Assembly (NCBI RefSeq): GCF_020166435.1
Contig: NZ_JAINZP010000002.1
Span: 62,001 to 126,000 of the forward strand
DNA length: 64,000 bases
Direction: 5' to 3'
Origin: Pectobacterium versatile
GTDB lineage: Bacteria > Pseudomonadota > Gammaproteobacteria > Enterobacterales > Enterobacteriaceae
The first letter of the stretch is position 1, and each line of letters starts with the position of its first letter. Positions 31,996 to 42,439 of this stretch are shown here, piece by piece. The notes beneath the pieces are model-generated. The model had not been told where the DNA came from. It did not search any database and saw only the letters and a list, made by a program, of their open reading frames with translations. Both the position numbers and the translations under genes were made by a program.

Positions 31996-32144
31996 CAATT
32001 CCCCTCTAAAGCTGCCTTGCCGTGGAAAACATCCCTTTCCACGGGTTACATTCTTACACAGCAAAAACGATTTTCTGCTTGCATATCGGCCCGCACAAGA
32101 GGTTAATGGAGTAGCAACCTACCCTTTTTCACACGAGGCAAGAT

Positions 32145-32255
32145 ATGAGTAAAGGTTTGGATAGCAAAAAGAATAGTAAGAAGAAGCCATTAAAAACGGC
32201 AGCCGAAAAACGTGCCGATAAAAAGGCGAAGAAACCACAGGCTGATATTACCTAA
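32145..32255 (+). CDS. Small basic lysine-rich protein (36 residues)
   Basis: This short frame starts at ATG 32145 with a CGAGG site about 8 bp upstream. It encodes a highly charged peptide starting MSKGLDSKKNSKKK and containing KTAAEKRADKKAKK. Similar short lysine-rich proteins occur in other enterics as uncharacterised entries, by my recollection. It could bind nucleic acid, but that is only composition-based. A 17-bp tandem duplication overlaps its 3' end. Confidence 0.6.
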   Translation: MSKGLDSKKNSKKKPLKTAAEKRADKKAKKPQADIT

Positions 32256-32275
32256 GTACTGATATTACCTAAGTA
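32242..32275. repeat. 17-bp exact tandem duplication
   Basis: CTGATATTACCTAAGTA occurs twice without a gap, at 32242-32258 and 32259-32275. The first unit includes the stop codon of the small basic gene, so the second copy is non-coding. Confidence 0.95.
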
Positions 32276-32339
32276 ATATGCCATGCTGATAGGGTAAACT
32301 CGAAGACGGGTTTACCCTCATAACCGCAGTTGCTAGTTC

Positions 32340-34391
32340 TTATTCGTGATCGTCCGCAGCCATTTCAAGCACCATCAGCAGAAAAGCATATTCCAACGCA
32401 ATATCATCGTACCGTTTGAAACGACCGGATTTTCCGCCGTGCCCCGCATCCATATCGGTGTATAGCAGCACCAAACGATCGTCCATTTTGACTTCCCGCA
32501 ATTTCGCCACCCACTTCGCAGGTTCCCAATACTGAACCTGAGAGTCGTGTAACCCAGTCGTTACCAGTAAATGCGGATAGCGTTGCGCGGTAATGCCATC
32601 ATAGGGGCTGTATTGTTTTATGTAGTCATAATAGATTTTTTCATTCGGATCGCCCCACTCGTCATACTCTCCGGTCGTCAACGGAATAGACTCATCCAGC
32701 ATTGTCGTCAGCACATCAACGAATGGAACCTGAGCAACAACGCCCTTAAATAGATCGGGAGCCATGTTCACTACCGCGCCCATCAGTAGTCCGCCCGCAC
32801 TGCCCCCCATGGCGAACATATTGTCCCTGTCGCCATAACCTTTTTCTATCAATGCCTGAGACACATCAATGAAGTCGGTGAAGGAATGCATTTTATTGAG
32901 CAGGCGGCCATCGTCGTACCACTGTTGACCTAGCTCACCGCCACCGCGAATGTGCGTTAAGGCAAAGACAAACCCTCTGTCCAGCAAGCTCAGACGGCTA
33001 ACGCTAAAATCGGGATCCATACTATGGCTATAAGCGCCATAGCCATAGACCAGTATCGGGTTCTTACCAGGGCTGAAATGGCCGCGATGATAAACGAGGG
33101 AAACGGGCACATCGACGCCATCTCGAACCGTGATCCACAAGCGTTCGCTCCGGTAATTGTCTGGGGAGAAATCCTTCACTTCGGCTTGTTTAAGTAACTG
33201 CTGCTCCCCCGTATCCAGATTCAATTCATACAGCGTGCTAGGCGTTGTCATTGATGAATAGCCATACCGCATCAATGCGGTTTCTGGCGTAGGGTTGTAC
33301 GACAGCCACGTCACATAGCTCGCATCATTAAAGGTGATCGCTTTTTCTTCCTGTGTATGCCAGTGAATCTGGCGTAAGCTGGTCAAACCGCGTTCCCTTT
33401 CTTCAACCACCAGCCAATCACGGAACAGCTCAAAGCTCTCCAGCACACGGTTTTCACATGGCGCAATCAGCGTTTCCAGCGTTTGCTCATCGGGCTTATC
33501 TGAACGGTAGAGGCCAAAATTTTTACCTTCTCGATTGGAACGAAGATAAAACGAGTCCTGATAGTGATCGATGCCATATTCATGATCTTTTCGACGTGGG
33601 ATGCATACCTGTGGCAACGCATCTGGGCGCGTCACATCGAGCAACAACACCTCACTCGTCGTAGTGCTACTGAGATAAATGGTGATGTAGTGCTCTGATG
33701 TCGTTTTGCTCAGGCTAATGTAATAGGTGTCGTCTTTCTCTTCATAGACCAGCTCATCCAACGCCGGGTCGCTCCCCAGACGGTGGCGATAGACCTGATA
33801 CGGCAACAGCGTTTTCTCATGTTTGCGCACGTAATACAGAACCGTTGAATCCGCCGACCATTCCGCCCCTGCGGTCACATTTTCGATCACATCCGGTAGC
33901 CATTCGCCGCTGTTCAGATCGCGAAAACGAAGCGTGTACTGTCGACGGGATAAAAAGTCCTCCGAGAGCGCCAGCAGCGTGTTATCAGGGCTAACCTCAA
34001 GCGTGCCGAGACTATAAAACTCATGCCCTTCCGCACGTTGATTCCCATCCAGCAGCGTTTCCCATGCGTCTGTTGCCTGCTCAGGTTGACGCAGATAGAT
34101 GGCATACTCTTTACCCTGCTCATAGCGACTTTGGTAGCGATAGTCTTTTCTGACATACGGCACAGACATATCCGTCGACGGAATCCGTTTGACCATTTCG
34201 TCATACAGCGACCGTTTGCGTGCGTCATGAGGTGCCATGACGGCTTCGCTATAGGCGTTTTCCTGCTTCAGATAGTCCAACACCTGCGGATCGGTACGCT
34301 GGTCATCACGCAGCCAGTAATAATTGTCGATACGCGTATCGCCATGCGTACTTAGTGCGTGGGGTCTTTTTTCAGCTTGCGGTGTCTTCAT
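32340..34391 (-). CDS. ptrB: Oligopeptidase B
   Basis: PtrB is a cytosolic prolyl-oligopeptidase-family serine peptidase that cleaves after Arg and Lys in short peptides. The start is set at ATG 34391 ([20 protein letters not shown]), giving 683 residues (E. coli 686). A further 40 in-frame codons upstream do not match the family. A beta-propeller covers about 75-400. The hydrolase domain shows [14 protein letters not shown], the nucleophile in [10 protein letters not shown] and the catalytic histidine in [12 protein letters not shown]. It is divergent from purT as in E. coli. Confidence 0.95.
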   Translation of the reverse strand: MKTPQAEKRPHALSTHGDTRIDNYYWLRDDQRTDPQVLDYLKQENAYSEAVMAPHDARKRSLYDEMVKRIPSTDMSVPYVRKDYRYQSRYEQGKEYAIYLRQPEQATDAWETLLDGNQRAEGHEFYSLGTLEVSPDNTLLALSEDFLSRRQYTLRFRDLNSGEWLPDVIENVTAGAEWSADSTVLYYVRKHEKTLLPYQVYRHRLGSDPALDELVYEEKDDTYYISLSKTTSEHYITIYLSSTTTSEVLLLDVTRPDALPQVCIPRRKDHEYGIDHYQDSFYLRSNREGKNFGLYRSDKPDEQTLETLIAPCENRVLESFELFRDWLVVEERERGLTSLRQIHWHTQEEKAITFNDASYVTWLSYNPTPETALMRYGYSSMTTPSTLYELNLDTGEQQLLKQAEVKDFSPDNYRSERLWITVRDGVDVPVSLVYHRGHFSPGKNPILVYGYGAYSHSMDPDFSVSRLSLLDRGFVFALTHIRGGGELGQQWYDDGRLLNKMHSFTDFIDVSQALIEKGYGDRDNMFAMGGSAGGLLMGAVVNMAPDLFKGVVAQVPFVDVLTTMLDESIPLTTGEYDEWGDPNEKIYYDYIKQYSPYDGITAQRYPHLLVTTGLHDSQVQYWEPAKWVAKLREVKMDDRLVLLYTDMDAGHGGKSGRFKRYDDIALEYAFLLMVLEMAADDHE

Positions 34392-34532
34392 GGCGTCGGA
34401 TCTCGTTGTCTTGACATAAAATTTTCGCTTTACAAGAAGAGTGGCACGATTGCTAGGCAATGCCAAGCCACGTCCTTGTCTCTTGGTGCGCTTTTGCGCA
34501 TCGCCTTCCACTGCACGCCCTCTTTAATGCGC

Positions 34533-34555
34533 ACGCAAACGTTTTCGTTTATACT
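34533..34555 (+). promoter_or_regulatory. PurR operator and -10 of purT
   Basis: ACGCAAACGTTTTCGT at 34533-34548 is an essentially perfect PurR operator. It touches a -10-like TATACT at 34550-34555, about 37 bp before the purT start. PurR with hypoxanthine or guanine would block this promoter. Confidence 0.92.
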
Positions 34556-34591
34556 GCGGCCATTTTTCACAACCCGATCAGGTATAAGGTT

Positions 34592-35770
34592 ATGTTAACG
34601 ATTGGAACCGCCCTGCGTGCGGATGCCACACGAGTGATGCTGCTTGGCTCCGGTGAATTAGGCAAAGAAGTGGCGATTGAGTGTCAGCGCCTGGGTATCG
34701 AAGTGATTGCGGTCGATCGCTATGCTGATGCCCCCGCAATGCAGGTTGCGCATCGCAGCCACGTCATCAATATGTTGGATGGCGACGCACTAAAAGCGTT
34801 GGTTGAAGCCGAACGCCCTGATTACATCGTGCCGGAAATTGAAGCCATCGCAACCGACATGCTGGTGACGCTGGAAAAACAGGGTCACCATGTTGTTCCT
34901 TGTGCCGAAGCCACACGCCTGACGATGAACCGTGAAGGTATCCGTCGTCTGGCGGCTGAAACACTCGGCGTTCCCACTTCCACCTACCGTTTTGCCGACA
35001 GCGAAGAGAACTTCCGTCAGGCGGTAGATGCGATTGGCTATCCTTGTATTGTTAAACCGGTCATGAGTTCTTCTGGCAAAGGGCAAAGCCTGATTCGCTC
35101 TGCGGAGCAGTTAGATCAGGCGTGGAGCTACGCCCAGCAGGGTGGACGAGCAGGCGGCGGCCGCGTCATCGTGGAAGGGCTGGTTAATTTTGATTTCGAA
35201 ATCACTCTGCTCACCATCCATGCGGTTGACGGCATTCATTTCTGTGCGCCAATCGGTCATCGACAGGAAGACGGCGACTATCGTGAATCCTGGCAGCCAC
35301 AGCAGATGAGTGCACTGGCACAGGAACGCGCACAGAAGATGGCCAGCGATGTCGTGAAAGCGCTCGGCGGCTATGGCCTGTTCGGCGTTGAGCTGTTCGT
35401 CTGCGGCGATGAGGTTATTTTCAGTGAAGTCTCCCCTCGCCCGCACGATACCGGCATGGTGACGATGATTTCTCAGGATCTGTCCGAGTTTGCGCTGCAC
35501 GTTCGTGCTTTCCTGGGGCTGCCCATTGGCGCAGTTCGTCAGTATGGCGCATCGGCTTCCGCCGTGATTTTACCGGAACTGGACAGCAACAACGTGCGTT
35601 ATCAGGGACTGGAAAGCGCACTGCTCCCTCATACACAAATTCGCCTGTTTGGTAAACCGGATATCAGCGGCAAGCGCCGTATGGGTGTCGCATTAGCCAG
35701 TGCGGAAACCACGGATGATGCTGTAGCAATCGCCAAGCGCGTTGCAGCGGGTGTAAAAGTCAGCGGCTGA
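34592..35770 (+). CDS. purT: Formate-dependent GAR transformylase PurT
   Basis: PurT makes FGAR from GAR with formate and ATP, the folate-independent route of the third purine step. The start ATG 34592 ([26 protein letters not shown]) gives 392 residues, equal to E. coli. A longer in-frame extension crosses the PurR operator and is rejected. An ATP-grasp fold is visible: the GSGELGKEV nucleotide-like N-domain, [12 protein letters not shown] for the phosphate loop, and [15 protein letters not shown] for metal and GAR binding. Confidence 0.96.
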   Translation: MLTIGTALRADATRVMLLGSGELGKEVAIECQRLGIEVIAVDRYADAPAMQVAHRSHVINMLDGDALKALVEAERPDYIVPEIEAIATDMLVTLEKQGHHVVPCAEATRLTMNREGIRRLAAETLGVPTSTYRFADSEENFRQAVDAIGYPCIVKPVMSSSGKGQSLIRSAEQLDQAWSYAQQGGRAGGGRVIVEGLVNFDFEITLLTIHAVDGIHFCAPIGHRQEDGDYRESWQPQQMSALAQERAQKMASDVVKALGGYGLFGVELFVCGDEVIFSEVSPRPHDTGMVTMISQDLSEFALHVRAFLGLPIGAVRQYGASASAVILPELDSNNVRYQGLESALLPHTQIRLFGKPDISGKRRMGVALASAETTDDAVAIAKRVAAGVKVSG

Positions 35771-35773
35771 TAC

Positions 35774-35806
35774 AAAAAAGGCCACTCTCAGTGAGTGGCC
35801 TTTGTC
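35774..35806. terminator. Bidirectional terminator between purT and eda
   Basis: AAAAAAGGCCACTC pairs with GAGTGGCCTTT around a short loop. T runs on both strands suit the convergent genes purT and eda. Confidence 0.85.
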
Positions 35807-35824
35807 ATTCAATCACAAGCAAAC

Positions 35825-36466
35825 TTACGCTTTCGCGCCTGCAACCGCTTCACGCGCCAGTTCAGTAATACGCGCGTAATCACCGCTTTCCAGCGCGTCG
35901 TTCGGCACCAGCCATGAACCACCTACGCACAGCACGCTTTTCAGCGCCAGATAGTCGCGGTAGTTATTCGGCGTAATGCCACCAGTTGGGCAGAAACGGA
36001 TATGAGCAAACGGACCCGCGATCGCCTGAAGCGCTTTTACGCCGCCGTTAGCTTCTGCTGGGAAGAATTTGAACTCACGTAGGCCGTAATCCATACCCAG
36101 CATCAGTTCAGACACAGTGCTGATACCTGGAATCAACGGGATGTTACCTTCCGTCGCTGCTTTCAGCAGCGGTTCGGTCAGACCTGGGCTGATAGCAAAC
36201 TGCGCACCGGCCTCAACGACCGCAGCCAGTTGCTCAGGATTTGTTACCGTACCCGCGCCCACAATGGCTTCAGGTACTTCTTTCGCAATCGCGCGAATCG
36301 CTTCGATGGCGCAGTCGGTACGCAATGTCAGTTCCAGAACGCGAACGCCGCCCGCGACTAACGCTTTTGCCATCGGCACCGCGTGTTCCAGTTTGTTGAC
36401 CACAATCACAGGAACAACGGGACCCGTTGTCAAAATCTGTTCCGCGCTCGTTTTCCAGTTTTTCAT
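35825..36466 (-). CDS. eda: KHG/KDPG aldolase
   Basis: Eda cleaves 2-keto-3-deoxy-6-phosphogluconate to pyruvate and glyceraldehyde-3-phosphate, closing the Entner-Doudoroff route and, in pectinolytic bacteria, pectin and hexuronate catabolism (KdgA). ATG 36466 gives 213 residues as in E. coli, and the preceding TTG is rejected. The Schiff-base lysine is in [12 protein letters not shown], with the catalytic glutamate in RVLELTLRT. In E. coli edd lies between zwf and eda. Here eda follows zwf directly and edd is absent. I found no convincing KdgR box upstream. Confidence 0.96.
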   Translation of the reverse strand: MKNWKTSAEQILTTGPVVPVIVVNKLEHAVPMAKALVAGGVRVLELTLRTDCAIEAIRAIAKEVPEAIVGAGTVTNPEQLAAVVEAGAQFAISPGLTEPLLKAATEGNIPLIPGISTVSELMLGMDYGLREFKFFPAEANGGVKALQAIAGPFAHIRFCPTGGITPNNYRDYLALKSVLCVGGSWLVPNDALESGDYARITELAREAVAGAKA

Positions 36467-36638
36467 CAAAAGTTATCTCCAGTCATGCCCGAAGGCACCA
36501 TTAATTATATAGCGCGCCCCTGCCACAGGGATCTGCGTCGCCGCAGATGTCCGACCGCACCGTGAGCCATACATTAAAAACTGTGGGATGCCGACCGTCC
36601 TCGATCAGCCTCCCCATTACTGACGTATTATCAAAAAA

Positions 36639-38114
36639 TTACTCAAACTCATTCCAGGAACGGCCATCGCGGGTAATCATCGCCACGGATGCCACCGGCC
36701 CCCAGCTTCCTGCCTGATACGGCTTCGGTGCATCGTTGTCCATCGCCCACGCATCCATGATGGAATCCACCCATTTCCAGGCTTCCTCAACTTCATCACG
36801 GCGGACGAACAGCGCCTGAATCCCACGCATGGTCTCCAACAGCAGACGCTCATAAGCATCCGCTAAATGCTGTTGATTAAAGGTTTCCGAGAAGCTCAGA
36901 TCCAGTTTTACCGTTTGCAGGCGGTGTTTGTGCTCTAACCCCGGGATTTTGTTCAGAATCTGAATTTCCACACCTTCATCCGGCTGCAAGCGAATGATCA
37001 GCTTGTTCTGCGGCAACTGCTGGTAGGAATCATGGAACAGGTTCAGCGCCGGGTTTTTAAAGTACACGACGACTTCTGAACATTTGGTCGGCAGACGTTT
37101 ACCCGTACGCAGGTAGAACGGCACGCCAGACCAGCGCCAGTCGTCAATATCAACGCGAATCGAGACGAAGGTTTCCGTGCTACTGCTTTTGTTCGCGCCC
37201 TCTTCTTCCAGATAGCCCGGCACTTTATGTCCCTGAACAAAACCCGCCGTGTATTGGCCGCGTACGGTCGTTTCATGCACGTTGGAGCGATCGATACGAC
37301 GCAGTGAACGCAGCACTTTCACTTTTTCATCACGGATGCGATCGGTCGTCAAATCAGACGGCGGTGACATCGCAATCATCGTCAAAATTTGTAACAGGTG
37401 GTTCTGGATCATATCGCGCATCTGGCCGGCTTTATCAAAATAGCCCCAGCGCCCTTCAATCCCAACTTCCTCGGCTACCGTGATCTGCACATGGTCGATC
37501 GTCCGGTTGTCCCAGTTTGAGGAGAACAGCGAGTTGGCAAAACGCAGCGCCAGCAGGTTCAGAACGGTTTCTTTACCCAGATAGTGGTCGATGCGGTAAA
37601 CCTGACACTCGTTAAAGAATTCCGCGACCTGATCGTTAATGACGCGAGAAGACGCCAGGTCGGTACCTAGCGGTTTTTCCATTACCACACGCGCTGGCTC
37701 TTTATTCAGCCCTGCGGTTCCCAACCCCTTGCAGATCGCACCGAATGTACTAGGCGGCATCGCAAAATAGTTGATGGTGGTACGGTTTTTCTGGTCAAGC
37801 ATCTTGCCCAGTTTGTTGAAGGCTTTCGTGTCTTCCACATCAAGATTGCAGAAATCCAGCCGACTGCTTAGCGTTTCCCACAACTTATCGTCGATGGCTT
37901 CTTTCATAAAGGTGTCAAGCGCTTCGCGCACGACGCGGGTATACTCCGCTTTATCCCAATCCGCACGGCCCACCCCGATAATTCTGGTGTCCGCATGGAT
38001 GTGGCCTGCTTTTTCCAACTGGTAAAGGGAAGGCAGCAATTTACGGCGTGCCAGATCGCCCTTAGCACCGAAAATAACCAGATCGCACGCTTGGGCTGTT
38101 GAAGTTACCGCCAT
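36639..38114 (-). CDS. zwf: Glucose-6-phosphate 1-dehydrogenase
   Basis: Zwf oxidises glucose-6-phosphate to 6-phosphogluconolactone with NADP+, the entry to the pentose phosphate pathway. The start is ATG 38114 (MAVTSTAQACDLVIFG), 6 bp after GAGGAG. The in-frame ATG at 38120 lies right against that site. The result is 491 residues, equal to E. coli. The nucleotide fold GAKGDLARRKLLPSL and the active-site RIDHYLGKE are present. A HexR-type palindrome lies 25 bp upstream, and hexR is divergent. Confidence 0.97.
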   Translation of the reverse strand: MAVTSTAQACDLVIFGAKGDLARRKLLPSLYQLEKAGHIHADTRIIGVGRADWDKAEYTRVVREALDTFMKEAIDDKLWETLSSRLDFCNLDVEDTKAFNKLGKMLDQKNRTTINYFAMPPSTFGAICKGLGTAGLNKEPARVVMEKPLGTDLASSRVINDQVAEFFNECQVYRIDHYLGKETVLNLLALRFANSLFSSNWDNRTIDHVQITVAEEVGIEGRWGYFDKAGQMRDMIQNHLLQILTMIAMSPPSDLTTDRIRDEKVKVLRSLRRIDRSNVHETTVRGQYTAGFVQGHKVPGYLEEEGANKSSSTETFVSIRVDIDDWRWSGVPFYLRTGKRLPTKCSEVVVYFKNPALNLFHDSYQQLPQNKLIIRLQPDEGVEIQILNKIPGLEHKHRLQTVKLDLSFSETFNQQHLADAYERLLLETMRGIQALFVRRDEVEEAWKWVDSIMDAWAMDNDAPKPYQAGSWGPVASVAMITRDGRSWNEFE

Positions 38115-38138
38115 GTTCATCTCCTCGTTGCAGGATGC

Positions 38139-38153
38139 TGTAATTTTATTACA
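38139..38153. promoter_or_regulatory. HexR operator (zwf-hexR)
   Basis: TGTAATTTTATTACA has perfectly complementary 7-base arms (TGTAATT/TATTACA allowing the central T) and fits the HexR motif TGTAATTAAATTACA. It lies between zwf and its repressor gene, 25 bp upstream of the zwf start. KDPG releases HexR in related bacteria. Confidence 0.85.
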
Positions 38154-38513
38154 GCGATAATGTACTCTTTTTGACTACAGCCAGTAAACCCATCATAAAA
38201 ATGCCAAATAATGGTCGGTATTGACTGAAAACCATGCATAAATCGGTCTGTAGAGTGGCTGAAGTCACTTATGCATTCGCCCTAAAACGAAATTTTTCGT
38301 CGTTTCTGACAGCCGATTACTTTTCTGAAAGTTAGACACATGTCATGTTCTGGCAAAAAAAGGACCCAACTTAGCCTGTTGCCCTCTGCCAACCACTACA
38401 GGGTCGTAGTATATTTTCACGACGTGCATTTTTTCACGTAACATTTTTTCACGTAATACATGCCAGTTGTACCTTTAGTTGAAATTGGAAAAAACTTACA
38501 TGGCCCTTGTCGT
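38154..38513. other. zwf-hexR divergent upstream region
   Basis: About 360 bp beyond the HexR site contain no gene and no repeat copy. Several direct copies of TTTTTCACGTAA (38430-38458) just before hexR are noticeable, but their role is unknown. Confidence 0.4.
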
Positions 38514-39383
38514 ATGAATATGCTGGAAAAAATCCAGAGTCACCTGGAACTCTTGAGCAAATCAGAAAGAAAAGTTGCTGAAGTGATCCTGAGCACGCCA
38601 CAGACAGCCATTCACTCCAGCATCGCGACCTTAGCCAAAATGGCCGATGTCAGCGAGCCAACGGTTAATCGTTTCTGTCGCCGCCTTGAAACTAAAGGTT
38701 TTCCCGATTTTAAACTACATCTGGCGCAAAGTCTGGCAAACGGTACACCGTATGTGAACCGTAATGTTGAAGAAGATGACAGCGTTGACGCCTATACCAG
38801 TAAAATTTTTGAATCCGCCATGGCTGGCCTGGAGCAGGTGAAATCCAGTCTGGATGTCACCGCCGTCAACCGCGCCGTGGATTTGCTGACGCAGGCGAAG
38901 AAAATCTCGTTCTTTGGCTTGGGCGCTTCCGCTGCGGTCGCACATGATGCGATGAACAAATTTTTCCGCTTCAATATCCCCGTCGTTTACTTCGACGACA
39001 TCGTCATGCAGCGAATGAGTTGCATGAATTCCAGCGACGGCGACGTCGTGGTATTAATCTCCCACACAGGCAGAACCAAAAGTCTGGTCGAAATGGCGCA
39101 ACTGGCACGCGAGAACGACGCGACCGTTATCGCCATCACCTCAGACGGCACGCCGCTGGCGCGTGAAGCGTCGCTGGCCTTGCGGCTTGATGTGCCTGAA
39201 GATACCGATGTCTATATGCCAATGGTGTCCCGTATTGCTCAGTTGACGTTAATCGACGTTCTGGCAACAGGGTTCACGCTGCGCCGCGGGGAAAAATTTC
39301 GTGATAACCTGAAACGGGTCAAAGAGGCCCTGCGTGAATCACGCTTTGATAAAGACGAGCGGCTGATTAACCCCTTCAGGTGA
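38514..39383 (+). CDS. hexR: HexR transcriptional regulator
   Basis: HexR is an RpiR-family regulator of central carbon genes (zwf, edd/eda, pykA, gap) that senses KDPG. The start is at ATG 38514 (MNMLEKIQSHLELLSKSERK), giving 289 residues, equal to E. coli. An in-frame ATG 54 bp upstream gives residues foreign to the family. No strong ribosome site precedes 38514. The N-terminal helix-turn-helix is MADVSEPTVNRFCRRLETKGFPDF. A SIS sugar-phosphate domain (about 125-260) contains FFGLGASAAVAHD and LISHTGRTKSLVE. Confidence 0.95.
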   Translation: MNMLEKIQSHLELLSKSERKVAEVILSTPQTAIHSSIATLAKMADVSEPTVNRFCRRLETKGFPDFKLHLAQSLANGTPYVNRNVEEDDSVDAYTSKIFESAMAGLEQVKSSLDVTAVNRAVDLLTQAKKISFFGLGASAAVAHDAMNKFFRFNIPVVYFDDIVMQRMSCMNSSDGDVVVLISHTGRTKSLVEMAQLARENDATVIAITSDGTPLAREASLALRLDVPEDTDVYMPMVSRIAQLTLIDVLATGFTLRRGEKFRDNLKRVKEALRESRFDKDERLINPFR

Positions 39384-39424
39384 TAGATAAGTTTTACATT
39401 GTGCTTTGCTTTTTAGTTATATTT

Positions 39425-39549
39425 TATACCCTAAATAATTCGAGTTTCAGGCAGGCGGCAAGCGAGGGAGTCCCGATGAGTTTACTCAAGTAAGTGATTC
39501 GGGTGAGTAAGCGCAGCCAACGCAAATGAAATTCAAAGTATGACGGGTA
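39425..39549 (+). repeat. Short intergenic repeat copy R4
   Basis: This ~125-bp copy between hexR and pykA runs from TATACCCTAAATAATTCGAG to TTCAAAGTATGACGGGTA. Like R3, it has only the TTTACTCAAGTAAG hairpin and lacks the GACAAA...TTTGAAC hairpin string. Confidence 0.9.
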
Positions 39550-39767
39550 ATGAAAAATGAGCGGTATCATCAACCTGTTTCATCTTGATATGGCCACAGA
39601 CTACAGGCATGGAAAGATGGCGGGGATTACCTGTACAGTATGATAATCAGACTCAACACGATGTTCGGATAACGCAGGTGGCATAGTTTTGTTGTACAGT
39701 GACATTTTGCACCGTTATTCGACGCTTAATCGCAACACTGCAGCTTCACAAGTGAACGGAGTTATAC

Positions 39768-41210
39768 ATGTCCAGACGGCTCAGAAGAACCAAGATTGTT
39801 ACCACCCTAGGGCCCGCTACCGACCGCGATAATAATCTCGAAAAGATTATCAATGCGGGCGCTAACGTAGTACGCATGAATTTTTCTCACGGCACAGCAG
39901 AAGACCATCAATTACGTGCCAATAAAGTTCGTGAAATTGCGGCTAAATTAGGCCGCCACGTTGCCATTCTTGGCGATCTACAGGGTCCAAAGATTCGCGT
40001 TTCTACCTTCAAAGAAGGTAAAATTTTCCTGAATATCGGCGACAAATTCTTGCTTGATGCCAATTTAGCGAAAGGCGAAGGCGATAAAGAAAAAGTTGGG
40101 ATCGATTACAAAGGCTTGCCAAGCGATGTTGTGCCTGGCGACATCCTGTTACTGGATGACGGCCGCGTACAGCTGAAAGTCCTTCAGGTTGAGGGCCTCA
40201 AGGTTTACACCGAAGTCACCGTTGGTGGACCGCTGTCTAACAACAAAGGCATCAACAAACTCGGTGGTGGTCTGTCTGCCGAAGCCCTGACGGAAAAAGA
40301 TAAAGCCGACATTATTACTGCCGCAAAAATTGGCGTCGACTATCTGGCTGTCTCTTTCCCACGTACCGGTGAAGACCTCAACTACGCACGCCGCCTCGCA
40401 CGCGATGCAGGCTGTAACGCCAAGATCGTATCAAAAGTTGAACGTGCTGAAGCCGTCTGCTCAGATGCCGCAATGGATGACATTATTCTGGCTTCCGACG
40501 TGGTGATGGTAGCAAGGGGCGATCTGGGCGTTGAAATCGGCGACCCAGAGCTGGTGGGCATTCAGAAGAAATTGATTCGTCGCGCCCGTCAGTTGAACCG
40601 TGCGGTCATTACCGCCACGCAGATGATGGAATCGATGATCACCAACCCGATGCCAACTCGTGCAGAGGTGATGGATGTTGCCAACGCCGTGCTGGATGGC
40701 ACCGATGCCGTGATGCTGTCAGCGGAAACCGCCGCAGGCCAATATCCGGCTGAAACCGTCGCTGCCATGGCGAAAGTGTGTTTAGGCGCGGAGAAAATCC
40801 CAAGCATCAACGTCTCCAAACACCGTCTTGACGTGCAGTTTGATAACACGGAAGAATCCATCGCGATGTCTTCCATGTACGCCGCCAACCATCTGAAAGG
40901 GGTTACGGCGCTGATCGCCATGACGGAATCTGGTCGTACCGCCCTGATGATGTCCCGTATCAGTTCCGGTCTGCCAATTTTCGCCATGTCTCGTCATGAG
41001 CACACGCTGAACTTGACCGCACTGTACCGTGGGGTTACCCCCGTGCATTTCGACAGCTACACGGACGGCGTTGCTGCCGCTAATGACGCAGTGATCCTGC
41101 TGCGTGACAAAGGGTTCCTGATGTCTGGGGATCTGGTCATCGTCACACAAGGTGACATCATGGGTACCGTGGGCACCACCAACACGATTCGCATCCTGCG
41201 CGTGGAATAA
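39768..41210 (+). CDS. pykA: Pyruvate kinase II
   Basis: PykA converts phosphoenolpyruvate and ADP to pyruvate and ATP, the last step of glycolysis. It has 480 residues, equal to E. coli PykA. Visible motifs: [16 protein letters not shown] at the start, NFSHG, the metal and catalytic region [24 protein letters not shown], and TATQMMESM with [22 protein letters not shown]. It lies downstream of hexR as in E. coli. HexR control is likely, but I could not see an operator as clear as the zwf one. Confidence 0.97.
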   Translation: MSRRLRRTKIVTTLGPATDRDNNLEKIINAGANVVRMNFSHGTAEDHQLRANKVREIAAKLGRHVAILGDLQGPKIRVSTFKEGKIFLNIGDKFLLDANLAKGEGDKEKVGIDYKGLPSDVVPGDILLLDDGRVQLKVLQVEGLKVYTEVTVGGPLSNNKGINKLGGGLSAEALTEKDKADIITAAKIGVDYLAVSFPRTGEDLNYARRLARDAGCNAKIVSKVERAEAVCSDAAMDDIILASDVVMVARGDLGVEIGDPELVGIQKKLIRRARQLNRAVITATQMMESMITNPMPTRAEVMDVANAVLDGTDAVMLSAETAAGQYPAETVAAMAKVCLGAEKIPSINVSKHRLDVQFDNTEESIAMSSMYAANHLKGVTALIAMTESGRTALMMSRISSGLPIFAMSRHEHTLNLTALYRGVTPVHFDSYTDGVAAANDAVILLRDKGFLMSGDLVIVTQGDIMGTVGTTNTIRILRVE

Positions 41211-41261
41211 TCAGAGCCATAACCGCTCCGCTGCTGAAGTGGTGGACGGTTCATACCAGCA

Positions 41262-41297
41262 AAAAGCCGGACGATTTATCGTCCGGCTTTTTTATCT
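41262..41297. terminator. Rho-independent terminator after pykA
   Basis: AAAAAGCCGGACGAT pairs with ATCGTCCGGCTTTTTT, a 12-bp perfect stem with T runs on both sides, so it can act for both strands. Confidence 0.95.
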
Positions 41298-41330
41298 ATG
41301 CGGCTAGTCAGCCCACGATTATCTACCGTA

Positions 41331-41465
41331 TATACCCTAAATAATTCGAGTTGCGTGACAAAACGTAAGCGTTTTGAACAACGCTTGCGGCGACCCTTCA
41401 GGGCGAGGCTCAGAAATGAGCCGAGTATTGCCAACGCACAAGCAGCTTGAAGTATGACGGGTATA
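41331..41465 (+). repeat. Hairpin-string intergenic repeat, copy R5
   Basis: This 135-bp copy between pykA and lpxM has both family ends and the hairpin string without the first hairpin module. Stems are AAACG/CGTTT, CGC/GCG, CCCT/AGGG and GGCTCA/TGAGCC (loop GAAA), joined by GACAAA and TTTGAAC linkers. Confidence 0.92.
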
Positions 41466-41467
41466 AG

Positions 41468-42439
41468 CTAGTTGCGGTATAAATCATCCCGACAGTACGG
41501 TTCAATCTCACCCGGCTTGCGGGTTTTCAACAACTTCAGAATCCAGGTGTACTGTTCAGGATTCGGTTTGACCAGAACTTCCACTTCTTCGTTCATGCGC
41601 CGTGCAATATATGCATCATCCGCATCCGTCAAATCGTCCATCGGCGGGCGAATAAACACATCCAGACAACCGTCTTTAGCATTATACACTGGGAACAGCG
41701 GCACGATATCAGCACGACACACTTTCATCAGCCGTCCGACGGCAGGCAGCGTTGCCTTATAGGTCGCAAAAAAGTCAACGAATTCGCTGTGCTCAGCGCC
41801 ATGATCCTGATCGGGCAGGTAATAACCCCAGCATCCAGAGCGCACGGAGCTGATAAACGGTTTTATACCATCGTTACGAGCATGGATGCGGCCACCAAAA
41901 CGACGGCGTAACCGATTCCACCAGTAGTCCACCAGCGCATTCTTCTGGTTGTGGAACATGGCCGCCATACGCTGGCCGCGCGAGGTCAGCAGCATCGCAG
42001 GGATATCAACCCCCCAACCGTGCGGAACCAGAAAGATCACGTTCTTTTCTTGTTCTTTAATGCGATCCAGAATGTCTTCGCCATGCCAGCGAACATATTT
42101 CTCGATTTTCTTCGGGTTACGAATTCCCACTTCCACCATCATGATCATCGACTGAGGAGCCGTCGCAAACATGTCATCGATGATAGCTTCGCGCTGTGCT
42201 TCCGTTAATTCCGGCATGCAATACAGCAGATTAATACGGGCACGGCGGCGGGCGCCTTTTGATATTCTCCCGACAAAACGCCCCAACCCACCCAGCACCG
42301 GATTTCTTAATCGGGCGGGAATATAGGCAGCGAGCGCCATCACACCAACGCCTAACCAAACACCCCAATAGCGCGGATGAAAAAAGGCGCGTTGAAACTG
42401 GGGAACAAATTCAGCGTTCGATTTTTTTTCTTTTTCCAT
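41468..42439 (-). CDS. lpxM: Lipid A myristoyltransferase LpxM
   Basis: LpxM (MsbB) adds the final acyl chain to Kdo2-lipid A at the inner membrane. The start at ATG 42439 (MEKEKKSNAEF) gives 323 residues, equal to E. coli. An upstream TTG is rejected. An N-terminal membrane helix (about 22-45) is followed by the acyltransferase HX4D motif in VPHGWGVD, and by RRFGGRIHARNDGIKPF and YYLPDQDHGAEHSEFVDFF. The stop codon lies 2 bp from a repeat copy. It is in the E. coli position between pykA and mepM. Confidence 0.95.
   Translation of the reverse strand: MEKEKKSNAEFVPQFQRAFFHPRYWGVWLGVGVMALAAYIPARLRNPVLGGLGRFVGRISKGARRRARINLLYCMPELTEAQREAIIDDMFATAPQSMIMMVEVGIRNPKKIEKYVRWHGEDILDRIKEQEKNVIFLVPHGWGVDIPAMLLTSRGQRMAAMFHNQKNALVDYWWNRLRRRFGGRIHARNDGIKPFISSVRSGCWGYYLPDQDHGAEHSEFVDFFATYKATLPAVGRLMKVCRADIVPLFPVYNAKDGCLDVFIRPPMDDLTDADDAYIARRMNEEVEVLVKPNPEQYTWILKLLKTRKPGEIEPYCRDDLYRN

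Noticed and set aside
36467..36638. KdgR operator upstream of eda
   Set aside because: I looked for the AATGAAAC-type palindrome expected in a pectinolytic species and saw nothing close enough.
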